The notes beneath the pieces were generated by a model. It made no database searches and was not told where the DNA came from. It saw only the letters and a program-made list of their open reading frames with translations. From the NCBI RefSeq assembly GCF_033115175.1, contig NC_084850.1, positions 21,669,218-21,733,217 on the forward strand: DNA of 64,000 nt, written 5' to 3'. This document shows positions 1-11,441 of the stretch, one piece after another; within the stretch, counting starts at the first letter, position 1; each line of letters begins with the position of its first letter. The position numbers and the translations under genes were made by a program. Source of the DNA: Lepus europaeus. Taxonomy: Eukaryota > Chordata > Mammalia > Lagomorpha > Leporidae.

Positions 1-168
1 ACACGCAGGTGCAGGGGCCCAAGGACTTGGGTCATCTTCTACTGCTTTCCCAGGCCATAGCAGGGAGCTGGATCAGAAGTGGAGCAGCCAGGACTTGAAC
101 CAGCGCCCATATGGGATGCCGGCGCTTCAGGCAGCAGCTTTTACCTGCTACGCCACAGCACCAGCCCC
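1..168 (-). mobile_element. CSINE (lagomorph C repeat), cut by window edge
   Basis: This is the Pol III promoter half of a C repeat on the minus strand; its A-tail side lies outside the window. The head, read on the minus strand, starts GGGGCTGGTGCTGTGGCG at the right edge. Standard landmarks follow in reverse orientation: the 'cccatatggg' block, a B-box-like GGTTCAAGTCC near 90-110, and the 'aagtccttgggcccctgcacc' region at the left edge. It is typical of lagomorphs and is one of the main reasons for assigning the window to rabbit. Confidence 0.93.
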
Positions 169-1678
169 AAGAAATGGCTCTTTCATAAAGAGCACCTGCT
201 CTGCTTCAAGAAAACCAGGGAAAATCAATTGTAAAGTAGAGAAACCAAGAGAAGGCTCTTCACATCACAAAATGGTCCTTCACCTAAGGCTGCACACAGG
301 GTCTTTGGACAGAGAAACCGTCCTAACCTATGTGCAGTTCATACATTCTGGGGAGGCTTTGGGGGTGTGGCGGGACAAAATGCCTGAGAGGCCCCCTGCT
401 CAGCTTCTACCTGAGGCTCTACTTGATGCAGTCCGGTGAGAGACTCTTCAGGTGCAGGAACAGGGCTCTGGACCACACAGGTCAGTCCTGAAGCCGGCCC
501 CGTGGTGGTGAACTGATTCTGTCGACATTTCAGCTGCAGAAGTTCAGATGCAAGATTTGCACAGGGGAGTCATGATTCAGTTCCCTGGGTTGCCCTGAGC
601 ATTTCTTTCTCAGGTGCGAGCATTCCTCTTGGCGACGGAAGGGAGGGAGCTTCGTGCAGAGACCCCCTCTGAGGCTCTGAAGCACCACTGCTGCCTGCCA
701 TGGGTGCCGGGACCTGAACACCTGCTATTGCAAAGGGGGATGGCGGGACTGCCGGGGGCCCTTGCACTTGATCAAGGTTGCCCACAGAGGCTGAATTCAG
801 CATGGGCTCAGCAGCTCTGGCTCAAGGGCAGGGCAGAGCGAGGGCACCATCCATTCACAATGGCTGGATGGATGAAGATTTGGTTTTCAAAATATAAAAA
901 ATGACTTGTTGCCTTTGACGGACCTTGCTGGATAAATCAAGCCCTGTAGCTTCAGGGCTTCGAGAGGATTGTGTGGAGATCACCTATTTCCTTAAGTGTG
1001 TTTCACTATAGATAGAGTTCCTTATATACAAATGGCTCTGTGACTGTGTTTGGGAGCCCCGGGGCTAAAACTAAGATCTTGACATTTTTGAAACTTTGTT
1101 GGCTAGAAGCTAGGGGTGGGGAAACCCTATTTAATTGCTGCAAGCAGTGTTAACTTACAAGAGATGAAACCTTTGATATTTGTTTAGGAAAAACTTGCTA
1201 TATCATTGATGACAGCAGCTTAGATGCAGCCCCGCTGGGGCCGGCAGGTTCCCAAGCCTAGAAGCCTCTGGCCTCCAGTCCTTTCCTGTTGGGGGCTCAA
1301 GCCCAGTTCAAGGGATTGGTGAGAGTTCCTTGGGAGGACTTAATGTTTCCAGCATGAATAAAGGACTAAGAAAGCTGTTCTCAAGCAAAACTGTGGCAGA
1401 GAAGAGATTTAAGGAGGTACAGAAGCAAAAGGGAAAGACGCACCATTGGTGGATTGAGGGGAGCAAGGTACAAGAGGTCTTCAAAAAGGTCATGAAAATG
1501 CATGTTATTAAAAAAGCATGCTTGTATTTCAAAACTGTTTTGCACCACAATAATCTTATGTTTGCATTCTCGTTTTTTACAGACATGGAAGTACCCTCAT
1601 ACAGTGAAAACATTAATATCTTGCCTACAAACATGATCCTTTCTGTTAATGTACGGAGTCTATTTAATGCCTACTGGC
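169..1678. other. Unassigned non-coding stretch
   Basis: I see no recognisable repeat, RNA or gene here. Open frames on both strands between 95 and 1740 are short, lack relatives I recognise and have no splice-site support. Part may be very old repeat that has decayed beyond recognition. Confidence 0.5.
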
Positions 1679-1836
1679 TGCAATGGATTGAATTGTGTGC
1701 CCCCCCTGCTCCGACCCCAGTTCATGTATTGAAGCCCTAACCGCCATTGCAATGGTATTAGAGGAGGCCTTTGTGGGCTCATTAAGTTTACATGGGGTCA
1801 TAAGGGTGAAGCCCTCATGATAGGACCGTTGCCTAC
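1679..1836 (+). mobile_element. Partial MLT1-type (MaLR) LTR, 5' part
   Basis: The stretch opens with TGCAATGGATTGAATTGTG and continues with the 'tgaagccctaaccgcc' and 'ggtcataagggtgaagccctcatgat' blocks of mammalian MLT1 LTRs. Only about the first 160 bp of the LTR is present, because a second MLT1 LTR begins directly after it. The missing 3' part was not found downstream. Confidence 0.75.
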
Positions 1837-2174
1837 TGTAGACTGAATGTTGGTGTCCCCTAAATTCCTATGCTGAAGCCTAAGCTCTAATGTGATGATA
1901 TTTGGAGGTGCGGGCTTATGGGAGGTGATTGAGTTCACGAGGGCGGTAGCCCTCATGGTGGGATTCATGTCCTATAAAGAAGAGACCAGAACTAGCTCTT
2001 TATCTTCACCCACATGGACCCAGGAAACACCACCCGAGGCAGGAAGAGGGCTGTCACAAGGAACCAAATCGGCCAGTACCTTGACCTTGGACTTTCCAGC
2101 CTCTGAAACTGTGAACAATAAAGGGCTGTCTGTTGTTTGTGTTTTTGTTATGGCAGCCTGAGCTGACTGAGACA
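1837..2174 (+). mobile_element. MLT1-type (MaLR) solo LTR
   Basis: This is a near full-length MLT1 LTR. It begins TGTAGACTGAATG, carries the diagnostic 'ggaggtgcgggcttatggga' and 'cttggactttccagcctctg' blocks, has an AATAAA at 2117-2122, and ends GACTGAGACA. It is an ancient eutherian non-autonomous ERVL-MaLR relic with no internal region, so a solo LTR. Confidence 0.85.
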
Positions 2175-2291
2175 CTGGCCATTTATTTCAACTGATTTCC
2201 TACATTTTGAAAGTGTTAGAGAAGAATGCTTTATGCTTCTCAGATAGCGGTCAGAAAACATATTTATTCATAAAAAGAAAACCCACATGGG

Positions 2292-2608
2292 AAGGCATTT
2301 AGCCTGGCTGTTAAGAAGCTGGTTGAGATGCCCGTGTCCTACATCAGAATACCTGGGGTCAATACCCCACTCTGGCTCCAGCTTCAGCTGCCAGCTAATG
2401 CGGAACCTGGGAGGCAGCAGTGGCGACTCAAGTAATTGGGTTCCTGTCACTCATGCACTCATGTGAGAGACCTGGGTTGAGTTCCTGGCTCCGGTCTTCA
2501 GTCTGGCTCAGTCCCACACCTTGTGGACATTTGGAGAATGAACCAACAGATGTGAGATATTCTCTCTCTCTCTCTCTCCCTCTCTCTCTCTCCTTAAATA
2601 AATTCATC
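2292..2608 (+). mobile_element. CSINE, older diverged copy
   Basis: A diverged C repeat with the order expected for the plus strand: 'gcatttagcctggctgttaag' head, 'ctcctggctccggtcttcag' middle, a CT-dinucleotide run near 2560-2594, and a TTAAATAAATTCATC end. The shorter head is of the old subfamily seen also at 9722 and 10478. Confidence 0.85.
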
Positions 2609-2617
2609 ACAAATAAT

Positions 2618-2890
2618 AATTGAATATCTACGATGTATGAGACACTCTTAGGCACTGAGCAAGGCAGACATGATCCCTGCCTTCATGGAGCTTACAGTCT
2701 AGTGGGAAAGGCAAGCATTAAACAATCCTATAAATAATGATTTAATTCCAATTGCTGTGTCATGCTAGAGAAGAAGAAGTACAAAGAGCGGTTACATCTG
2801 AATAAATGGAACAGGGGACCACGACCTGGAGGAGGAGGGTACAATGGCTTCCCTGAGGAAGAGGAGTCATTGTGGATAAGTAGGACTTGT
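2618..2890 (+). repeat. Ancient mammal-wide repeat (L2-like)
   Basis: The blocks 'tgaatatctacgatgtatga', 'cttaggcactgagcaaggca' and 'catggagcttacagtctagt' belong to a common mammalian repeat that reads 'attgagcacctactatgtgccaggcactg ... ctcatggagcttacattctagt'. I am sure of the family signature but not of its formal name. Confidence 0.6.
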
Positions 2891-2914
2891 CCAAACAAAA
2901 TATGTACATGAGCC

Positions 2915-2935
2915 TGTGTGTGTGTGTGTGTGTGT
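2915..2935. repeat. (TG)n microsatellite
   Basis: About ten TG dinucleotides in uninterrupted series. Confidence 0.95.
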
Positions 2936-2984
2936 ATTCCAGTAGGCATGGTGGAGATGAATTACATTGCCAGCAGAAAGAATA

Positions 2985-3870
2985 GCACCACATTTTTATT
3001 GTGGTAAAATACACACAACAAAACTTACCATTTTAAATTAGGCAGTGCAGTGGCATACGAAGTCTACTTACAGTGTTGTGCAGCTACCACCATTATCTAG
3101 TTCCAGAACATTTTCCTCATCCCACAAGGAAATCCTGGGACAGGCAGAGTGGTACAGCAGGTCAAGCCACTTCTTGGATGCCTGTATCCCATATCAGAAT
3201 GCTGGTTTGAGTCCCAGCTGCTCCACTTCTGACCCAGCTTCCTGGTAGCGCACCTGGGGAGGGAGCAGGTGGTGACTCAAGTCCTTGAGTCCCTGCCACC
3301 CATGTGGAATTCCTGGGTGGAGTTCCTGGCTCCTGGCTTCAGCCTGGTCTACCCTTAGCTATATGGAAGATCCCTCTGTTTCTCTCTTTCTCTCTCTCTG
3401 TCACTCTGCTTTCAAATAAATAAACCTTTTTTAAAAAACGAAATCCTAAACCCATGAAGTATCCGCTTGCCAATTCTTCCCTGTGCCCAGCCTTCCATAA
3501 GCACTAATCAAATTTCCTATCCCTGTGCATATGCATATGCTGGAGGTTCCACTGGCCTCATAAAGCATTTGACCTTTTGTGTTTGCCTTCTTTCACTGCC
3601 TTTTGCTTATCCGTTCGTCAGTTGATGGACATCTGGATCGTTTCCACCTTCTGACTCTTGTGAGTGGTGCTGCTATGAACTTTCGTGTTTAAATTGTGGT
3701 TTGAACACCTATTGCAATTTTCTTGGATGCCTAGGAATGGCATTGCTGGGTCGGATGGTAATTCTATGTTGAACACTTTGAGGAACCAGAAGGTGGTACC
3801 ACTTTTATTTATGAAAAAAACCCAACATCCAAACTACAATCCTATGAAAAAAATTAGCATTTTTACAGCT
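2985..3870 (-). mobile_element. L1M 3' region (ancient LINE-1), minus strand
   Basis: Read on the plus strand, this is the complement of an L1M 3' end: 'tattgtggtaaaatacacac', 'gttgtgcagctaccaccatt', 'ttgatggacatctggatcgt', 'tggcattgctgggtcggatg', and 'ttgaggaaccagaaggtggt'. It is split by the CSINE at 3137-3439. It has no coding capacity. Confidence 0.8.
3137..3439 (+). mobile_element. CSINE inserted in L1M, TSD visible
   Basis: An older-type C repeat flanked by the 8-bp target-site duplication GAAATCCT at 3129-3136 and 3440-3447. It ends CTTTCAAATAAATAAACC followed by a T/A tail. It splits the minus-strand L1M fragment around it. Confidence 0.9.
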
Positions 3871-6189
3871 TAAAACAATACACATCTACTAGCGGTTCCC
3901 ATGGTGAAGAATCTGGACATAGCTTAGCTGTATCCTCTGCTCAGGGCATCACAAGACTGTAGTGCAGGTGTCATGTCTGCTATAATTGCTTTCTGGAACT
4001 TGGAGCCCTCTTTCAAGCTTGTCCAGATTGCTGGCAGAATTAAATTCCTTGCTTCTAAGCCCACCGAGCCCCTGAGCTCCTAGGAACCACCCCACTTTTC
4101 CCAGCATGACTGTTGGCTGCTTCCAGGCCAGCAGGCCAAGCCCTCTCTCTTGCAGAAGGGCCCAGTTCCTCTTCCGGTGACTTTCCCCCGATTCAGTCAG
4201 GCCTAGCCAGGATAATCTCCCATTCGAGCAACTCAACATCAACTAATACAGGACCTTGACTACATCTCAAAGCTATATTCTTAAACATTATGGTAAACTG
4301 TGTAGCCAGATTTGTGACAAAATAGACCCTACCATCAAGGAAGAGAGTCAACACAAGCCATTCAGTGTGTACCCAACACTACAGTTAGAAAAATCCACAC
4401 GGATACCAGTTTCTATCGGTCAGCCTCGGGATAGATATGAACTTCTTCAAGACTGGGGCTTCATTTTTTGTTGTAGCCCCCCTGCAGTCACCATGAGACC
4501 AGTGACACCCTCATCCAACTACAAACACCTTTAAGACAAGAACATATCCAAGCCACCGCTGTCATCCCAGTGCCTCCTACATCTGCTGGCAGAAGAAAGA
4601 AGACAGGAATGCTACCCAGTCCCCCTTAAGGGAGATGGCCTTGGGCACAGTTTCTCTACGCCAGCCATTGTACTGAACCACCTCTCCCCTCTCAGTAAGC
4701 CCATGTCCATCACCACAGTCCCTCCGTGATGAACAAGCCAGCTTGGAGCACCATTCACCTAAAAAAACCAGCAAATCACAGAAGCAAATGTTGGTCAGCC
4801 CCAGGAATCTCGAGTCTTGTTTGCAATGAAATGATCATCGTTCCTCACACGAATCTCCTAGTCTCTGGGCATCTACCATTCCCCATTGGTAAAATGGGGA
4901 TGCTCTTCCTGTTTTCTAGTCACCTCCCAGCATTGTGGGGAGGGTGAAAGCTGCATGTGCGAACACCCCTGGGTTTGGGGAGTTCTCACCCTAAGTGGGC
5001 AGCGACTGGCAATGATCCCCCTTGGAGCCTGTCACTGCTGTTGACACTGAGCACACCGGGGCGGAGAACAAATGCCGTCTTTGTCACAGGCTCAACTACG
5101 GGGGCCTCTCCTTCCCAAAGCTGGCAGCTGAGGCTAAGCACTTGAGATCCCCAGGCCAGCTGTTGGGAAGTAAACGCCAGGCAGTAGGTAAGGCAGGATT
5201 CAGAACTGGGCAGGAAGCCAGGCTTGTGTGGAAGCCCTGACACAGAGAGAGCACAAAAGTTGGCAACCAAGCGTTTTTCGAGGAGGGTTTTTTTTTTTTT
5301 TTAATATACTCTTACTTCTAAGGTAGAAAAAGCACCAACAAGGAGGCTGCCTGAAATTCCTGCTTTAACTATCAGCCGAAGAAGATTCTAGAACTCGAAA
5401 GGCACTGTGAGCAGTGTTTCCCAAGGAGGCTTCCCTTGAAGCACAGAAAGATCGCCACACCCTTTGAAGTTGGCTGGGAGCTTACAAAGGGCAGCGTTGT
5501 TTCCACCGAGGAAGAATGATAGCCCCGCATAATGGTGTCCTTATTCTGTAAGCCTCAGACCTCGTGCCGTGAGGGGCAAGTGAGCCTGCAGGCCCCGGCC
5601 AAGGGGAGGGCAGATTTGGCAAACACGCATGCTTTTAGCTTGTTTGTGGGTTAACATGGCAGGTCTTCCCTAGAAAGATGGTGCGATCGAGGGGTCTGTT
5701 TTAACTCTGTTCCGAGGAGCACTTCTGAATCCTACCGAGAGATCTCTCTTTAATTTGCCGATGGCTGCTAAAGCTTGCCAAGTGCACTTTGCTTCTGTTG
5801 TGCTTGATGGTTTTCAGCGAAAGATGGCATTGGCTTTGAGGTGATAGAAATACAAGACCAATGAGGAAAAAAAAAATGGAATCCGAATGAGAACAGTGGT
5901 ATTTCTGAGGTGGATTATTACCACACTAAAGGAAGACACAACAGGCTAGCAGTAGCTGCCAGATGCAGCTTATTGGACCGTTATTAGGGAACGAAGCCCC
6001 CACATTGGACTTTAACATAGCCTTGACCAACTTCAGGATGCCTACAGTATTGCATCATACATGTTTATGTCAGGGACAACTTCCAAAACTCTGACTCATC
6101 TCCCGGGCTAACGAAACCATGTCAGTATGTGAATTACACCACTGGTGTCATCCCAGGGAATTTTTGTCAGCCCGGGTGCCCGGGAATGA
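3871..6189. other. Unassigned non-coding stretch
   Basis: There is no recognisable gene here. A short piece around 4855-4940 ('tggtaaaatggggatgctct') resembles the middle of a MIR. A T-run lies at 5288-5302. The region is free of CSINEs and may be older unique sequence. Confidence 0.5.
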
Positions 6190-6330
6190 CTCCACTGAGC
6201 CTGCGAGAAGTTGTGCGGTACAACAGCAAGAGCCCTGAGCTCCAGTCCCAGCTCTGTCACCAATTAACTGTCATTCCAAGCAAGTCTTTTAACTAATCTT
6301 TGTCTTGGTTTCTACGGTGGTTAACAAGAG
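6190..6330 (+). repeat. MIR fragment
   Basis: The order 'gagccctgagctccagtccc', 'agctctgtcacc', 'caagtcttttaactaatctt' matches the central MIR pattern of 'cagctctgccac...gggcaagtcacttaacctct'. Confidence 0.6.
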
Positions 6331-6939
6331 ATGGTCTAATTTGACGATTCAGTCCCTTCCAGATTTAAAAATAAAAAGGTCTGTGCATTCAACAAAGAAT
6401 TGTCGTGGATATGCACATAATCTAGTTTTGGAATTTTCTTTAGGTAGGAACAGAATCTTGAAGATCATCAAATCCAACCCCTCTATCAGACAGATGTAGA
6501 AGCCGAGGCAGAGAGAGAGAGATTTGCTCAGTGGGTGCGGAATCAGAGTTAGGGATCAAGTTTCTCCACTCCCAGGCCAGTACATTTTCCACTACATTTA
6601 TTTTTAAATCAAAGTAATACATGAACAGACTTGGAAAATATCAAATAATACAGAAAAAATGTAATTAAGAAAAACAGCAGTTCTCTGCTCCACCCCTCTC
6701 TACTCTGGGACCCGGTGCTCAGAGGCAACCCTTTTTAGCAGAGTCTGTGTTCCATTCATCTGCTCGATACTCCCGAGTCTCTGAACAGCATGCCTCCTCG
6801 CTGGTTCTTGATTTATCCATTTTGGACCTTATCTATTGACTCCCTGCTATAAAAACTGAGGATTTAGCTCACTTAACCTTACTCCCAGCTGCCTCTTTCT
6901 TCCACCTCCCCGTGTTTGATAGTATTTTTTATGAGATTT
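6331..6939. other. Unassigned stretch with probable ancient repeat
   Basis: 'agaagccgaggcagagagag' near 6500 and 'aaagtaatacatgaacagac' near 6612 look like remnants of old mammal-wide repeats, but I cannot assign a family. No gene is supported. Confidence 0.4.
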
Positions 6940-7410
6940 GAAATTCGCTTTTTAAAATAGCACAGTAAAATTTCCTTTTTTATTGTTTAGCTCTATGAGG
7001 TTAAGTAAATATGTGAAGTCACGTAACCACGACCGTAATCACGGCACAGCGTCCATCACTCAACAGAATTCCCCTAGGTCGCCTTTTGTAAGCAAGCCCC
7101 TCCCTTCACCTCCCAGCCCCGCCAGCCGCTGATCTGTTCTCTGTCCCTTCAATTTGGCCTTTTCCAGAATGCTCTAGAAATGGGACCATACAGTAGTGAC
7201 CTTTGAAGCCTGCCTTCCTTCACACTGCATTAACGATTTTGACTTTCCTGTGTCAGTCGTCGATTTGCGTGTACTACTGAGTAGCGTCCCATCGCACACA
7301 TGCCCCACCGTTTCTCCATTCAGCAGGTGGAGGCTATTGGATTGCTTCCAGTTTGACACTACTATTTTTAGTCATTCCACTGGTTACTCTTTTAATTTGA
7401 AATCATATCC
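6940..7410 (-). mobile_element. L1M 3' region, minus strand
   Basis: Plus-strand landmarks are the complement of an L1M 3' end: 'ccatcactcaacagaattcc', 'cagaatgctctagaaatggg', 'accatacagtagtgaccttt', 'caggtggaggctattggatt'. It is heavily diverged and non-coding. Confidence 0.7.
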
Positions 7411-8240
7411 TTAAAACCTCTATCTCTTTGTGCTAGCATCCACAGTGCGTTAAGTAAATATTGCTGATTTCAAAACACGACACTTTCATTTTTTTTTTTC
7501 ATCTCCGTTTTAGATGGATTTAACTGAAGGTTGTAATACGTCCTGGGGGTGGGGAGCTTGCTTAAATGCTATCCAGAAACACTGTTGAGGACTGCAGCCC
7601 GTCTAAATGCCTCGGGTAGCACAGGGGGCCTTCGCTAGGACCAGACGTGCTTGTGGCTAGGAAGATCTACGTGTACTTTCTGTTCTAACCGTTGCTAACT
7701 CGGGCAGTAATTTTCGGAAAAAGACCTTTCTTCATGTGGATTTCAGCTTTTGTCTGTCGTGCTTTTTTCTGTTCCAGCTGCCTTCACCAGTGAGCACAAA
7801 GCCACATTTCAAAGGAGACTGACAAATTAGCCCCAGCTGCCAGAAGGAGGTCAGCTTTCTGTGTGTTCTCTGTCCCCTTCCCTGATAACCAACAGGTTAA
7901 CTTTCTAAAGGCGACTGACAAAGGCAAAAATTGTCCTTTCACCCAAATGTGCTTTTCTTGCTTTTTTTTTTTTTAAAAAAAGATGTGGATTTGGACTATC
8001 ACTCTCCATTCCTACCCTGATGTACACAAATATAATGTAAATAATCACAAGTGAACCTCTGTTGTTCGCAAGAGCCACATAATACTCCGTTATTTTTAAG
8101 GGCTTACAAGCTCTAAATTATTTTTTTAATCAGCTAGCACAATGCCTTCCCGCCACTGAGTAGTCATGTAAAGGCTGCATGATGTCATTGTTGGCCACAG
8201 AGATCCATGTGTTGTTATATTTTATTTGAATTTTTAACCA
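7411..8240. other. Unassigned non-coding stretch
   Basis: I see no gene or clear repeat. Short A/T homopolymers lie near 7490 and 7962-7982. Confidence 0.5.
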
Positions 8241-8345
8241 TCTCAGTATGTGTGTTATCTGTCTAGCACTTAGCTCCAACAAGCGTGAGTGCAATATCAG
8301 CATGGTGTCCTGTGCATAGTAGGTGCTCAGTAAATGCCCTTTGAA
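8241..8345 (+). repeat. MIR/L2-type 3' end
   Basis: 'cctgtgcatagtaggtgctc' followed by 'agtaaatgccctttgaatgg' is the conserved 3' end shared by MIR and L2 elements. Confidence 0.7.
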
Positions 8346-8394
8346 TGGACATCATCCAAAATCCTGTCACGTACACATGATGATGAAGTCATCT

Positions 8395-8975
8395 GTGTTA
8401 ACACAGCATGTTAGGCATTCTCAAACGCTAATGCAGATGCAAATTCATACAATTGCCCCACAAGGCAATGTGGCAAAATGTGCCAAAGCCTTAACGATGC
8501 TCTTATCCTTTCACTCAGTAATTCTCTAAGTATTTGTCCATAAAAAAAGAGAGATGCACAAGAAATGGAAATACTAGTAGATTCATTGTCACATCATTTA
8601 AAGTAGAGAAAAAGTAGAAACAACATAAGTTTTCCAAACTAAGAAATCCTATACAGTAACATTTATAGCATGAAATGTTGTGCAGTTGCTTAAAACCATA
8701 TTTAGATGAATATTTAATGACACGGAGAAATGTTCACGGCCTAAATTAAATTAAGTGGGAGAAGGAAAGATACACAAATGATCATACCATATGATCACAA
8801 CTTTAATGTGTGTATACAGGGAAAAAAGAATACTTGAGGGAAATACATAGAGATATTAACAATGCTTATCTCTGCTGTGGGATTCTGAGTACCTTTCATT
8901 CGCTTGTTTTTGTAATGAGCTTAACTTACTCTAAAATCTAAAAATACCTTTTCACTTGGAAAAAATAAATACCAT
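8395..8975 (+). mobile_element. L1M 3' fragment, plus strand
   Basis: The order of blocks matches an ancient L1 3' end in sense: 'tcctttcactcagtaattct', 'aagtagaaacaacataagtt', 'gatgaatatttaatgacacg', 'ggaaatacatagagatatta', 'atctctgctgtgggattctg'. All frames are broken. Confidence 0.75.
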
Positions 8976-9721
8976 TTATGATCGATGAAGGGCTTTCACA
9001 CATGACGTCCTAGGAACAGGATGTAGAGCCATTTTGCCAACCACACTCAGTTCTTCAGATGCTATGGGATGGTCTCATGGCAGTGTTCAGTGTTCGCAAA
9101 GGCCAAATAATCCCAGACGTCTTTTCAGGTTCAAGTGTCCTGGGCCTCAGTTTGCTATTGAAACGCAGATGCGCTCATCCTCTTCTCTAGGCCTAGTTCA
9201 TTTTCATCCTTCCCTCTCTTCATCCCCACCCCATTTTAAACTGTCCAGATCTGTGAAACACATATTGAGCGCACTGGAAATAAATAAAATCCAATGGCTT
9301 TAAGATACCAGAAAGCCCTCCCTTCCTGTGTACTAATGGCTACCTGCCCGTTATACTCCCCAGAGTGGAGGGCTGGAATTGGCCAAAATGAAGGCTTTTA
9401 TGATTCAAACATGAAAACTGCAAATGCTCAAAAGAGAGAAACTTAGGCAATCTGGAAAGATTGAGACACAACATGTACAACCTTCCCTCTCCAACATTCT
9501 TAACCTCACATAATATAAATTGGTGGGCTCTGCTGGGGAAAAAAACAACTACTAAGTAAAAATCCAGCCATAAGAGGCAAACACAATAAAAACTGTTCAC
9601 ATTTCAAAGAAATCACAGACTCCAGAGGTATAACAAAAATGTTTAAAAATATATAAGGGTCCTTCCAAATATCAGCTATTGTGCTGATCCAAATGTTATC
9701 GCATTAAAAAGCACCTACCAG
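8976..9721. other. Unassigned non-coding stretch
   Basis: No recognisable gene, RNA or repeat. Open frames here are short and without family resemblance. Confidence 0.5.
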
Positions 9722-10092
9722 GGCAGATGTTTGGCCTAGAAGTTAACACACCCACGTCCCACAGTGGAGTGCCTGGGTTTGAGTTCTGGCTCCCATTCCT
9801 AACTCTGGCTTCCTCCTAGTGTAGCTGATGGTGGAGGCAGCAAGGATGGCTCAAGTACTTGGGTCCCTGACACCCACACGAGAGATCTGGGTTGAGGTCC
9901 CAGCTTCAGCCTGTGCCCAGTTCCGTCAGTTGGGGAGCATTTGCAAAGTGAACTAGCAGTTAGGAGCTTTCTTCCTCACTCTCTCTCTCTGTCTCCCCCT
10001 CACCCATCCTGGTCTCCCCTCTCTGTGTGTGGGCATGTATGTGTGTGTGTGTCTCCTCCACCAAATAAAGCAATAATTTTAAAAATCTAATA
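9722..10092 (+). mobile_element. CSINE, old subfamily
   Basis: It starts 'gggcagatgtttggcctaga', passes through 'gagtgcctgggtttgagttc' and 'agcctgtgcccagttccg', has a CT/GT-rich segment, and ends CCAAATAAAGCAATAATTT. The head differs from the common GGGGCCGGCGCTGTGG type and marks an older C-repeat subfamily. Confidence 0.85.
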
Positions 10093-10190
10093 CACCTCAT
10101 TTTATACACGATGAAACTGAAGCCCAAGGAGGGGTCATGAATTGCCTTAGAGCATATGGTTTGTTGACCACCAACTTGGGGCTAGTTCCC
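10093..10190 (-). repeat. MIR fragment, minus strand
   Basis: 'cctcattttatacacgatga' and 'aactgaagcccaaggagggg' followed by 'aattgccttagagcatatgg' match the complement of the MIR core. Confidence 0.6.
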
Positions 10191-10392
10191 ACATCACCTG
10201 GAGACTCTCACATGAAAAGATGGGTTTTTCTCTCCCTCAGCTCAGGATGTTACAAATTTTACTGGGCACTCATGCTTGGATGTTTTGCTAAGCACTCAAG
10301 CTAAATAGCTACAAAATTAATTCATGATATTCCATTTCTCTCCTTGTTATGCAGGATCTGAACTAACATCTATTTGGCTTTTTGCTTTCTTT

Positions 10393-10395
10393 CAC

Positions 10396-10426
<31 letters not shown>

Positions 10427-10427
10427 A
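10393..10427. repeat. (CA)n microsatellite with CATA start
   Basis: CATA tetranucleotides grade into pure CA dinucleotides. Confidence 0.95.
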
Positions 10428-10477
10428 ATTGCGTAAATTAAGTCCTGTCAATTTTTCCTGCTAGAAATACCTCCAGG

Positions 10478-10719
10478 GTCAGGAGTTTGGTGTAGCCATT
10501 AAGACACTGCTTGGGATGCCTGCATCCCATATCAGAGTGCCTGACTTTGAGTCCCAGCTCTGCTGGTGATTCCAGCTTCCAGCTAATGCCCACCCTTGGA
10601 GACAGTAGATCCCTGCCACCCATGTGGGAGACCCTGGTTGAGTTCCTGGCCACTAGCTTTGGCCTAACCCAGCCCTAGCTATTGAGGGCATTTGGTGAAC
10701 AAATCAGCAGAGGGGGGAG

Positions 10720-10768
<49 letters not shown>

Positions 10769-10797
10769 GCCTCTCAAATAAATAAAAATTCATAAAC
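10478..10797 (+). mobile_element. CSINE, old subfamily, long (CT)n
   Basis: It carries 'gagtttggtgtagccattaa', 'gcatcccatatcagagtgcc', 'cccatgtgggagaccctggt' and a pure CT run at about 10731-10767, then CTCAAATAAATAAAAATTC. The CT expansion is a polymorphic-looking internal microsatellite. Confidence 0.9.
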
Positions 10798-11103
10798 AGA
10801 AAAGATCCTATTCAATTTCTATCTCCTTAATAAAACCCATCTTGAGGATTTCATCCACATTGCTGTCTCTCATCTAACTTCATAAAGCACTTCTGGTCAC
10901 CATCACACAGTTCAGTTTAGCATTTGTCATTGAATAAAATTAGCATTTGTTCAGCAGAACTATTACGCAACAAGCATGTATTCAGTGTCTGCTAAGTGTC
11001 AGGCCTTGAGATGGTCATCCCAAGTACACATTAAATACCCTTTGACTCAAGGCCACATACTTCTCCATAGCCTCTTAAGCACCCAGTGCCATTGTACAAA
11101 CTT
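10798..11103. repeat. Unassigned; partly ancient L2-like repeat
   Basis: The piece 'caagcatgtattcagtgtct' followed by 'gctaagtgtcaggccttgag' resembles the common 'attgagtgtctactatgtgccaggca' repeat. Nothing else is recognised. Confidence 0.4.
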
Positions 11104-11143
11104 TTTAAAAAGATTTATGTATTTATTTGGAAGGTAGTGTTAT

Positions 11144-11189
<46 letters not shown>

Positions 11190-11441
11190 ATTATCAGCTA
11201 GTCTACTTCCCAAATGGCTGTACTGGTCAGGGGTAGGCCAGGCAAAAGCCAGGAGCCTGAAACTCCATCCGGGTCTTCCACATGGGTGGAAGGACCCAAG
11301 TACTTGGGCCATCTTCTGCTGATTTCCTAGGTACATTAGCAGGGAGCTGGATCGGAAGTGGAGCAGCCAAGTCTCAACCTGCCCATATGGAATTCTGACA
11401 CTGCAGGAGCAGCTTAGCCATTATGCCACAACGCTAGCCCC
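11104..11441 (-). mobile_element. CSINE, minus strand
   Basis: It reads AAAGATTTATGTATTTATTTGG at the left (tail), then ACAC and a GA run to about 11186, then the reversed body to 'ccacaacgctagcccc' at 11441 (head). Confidence 0.92.
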
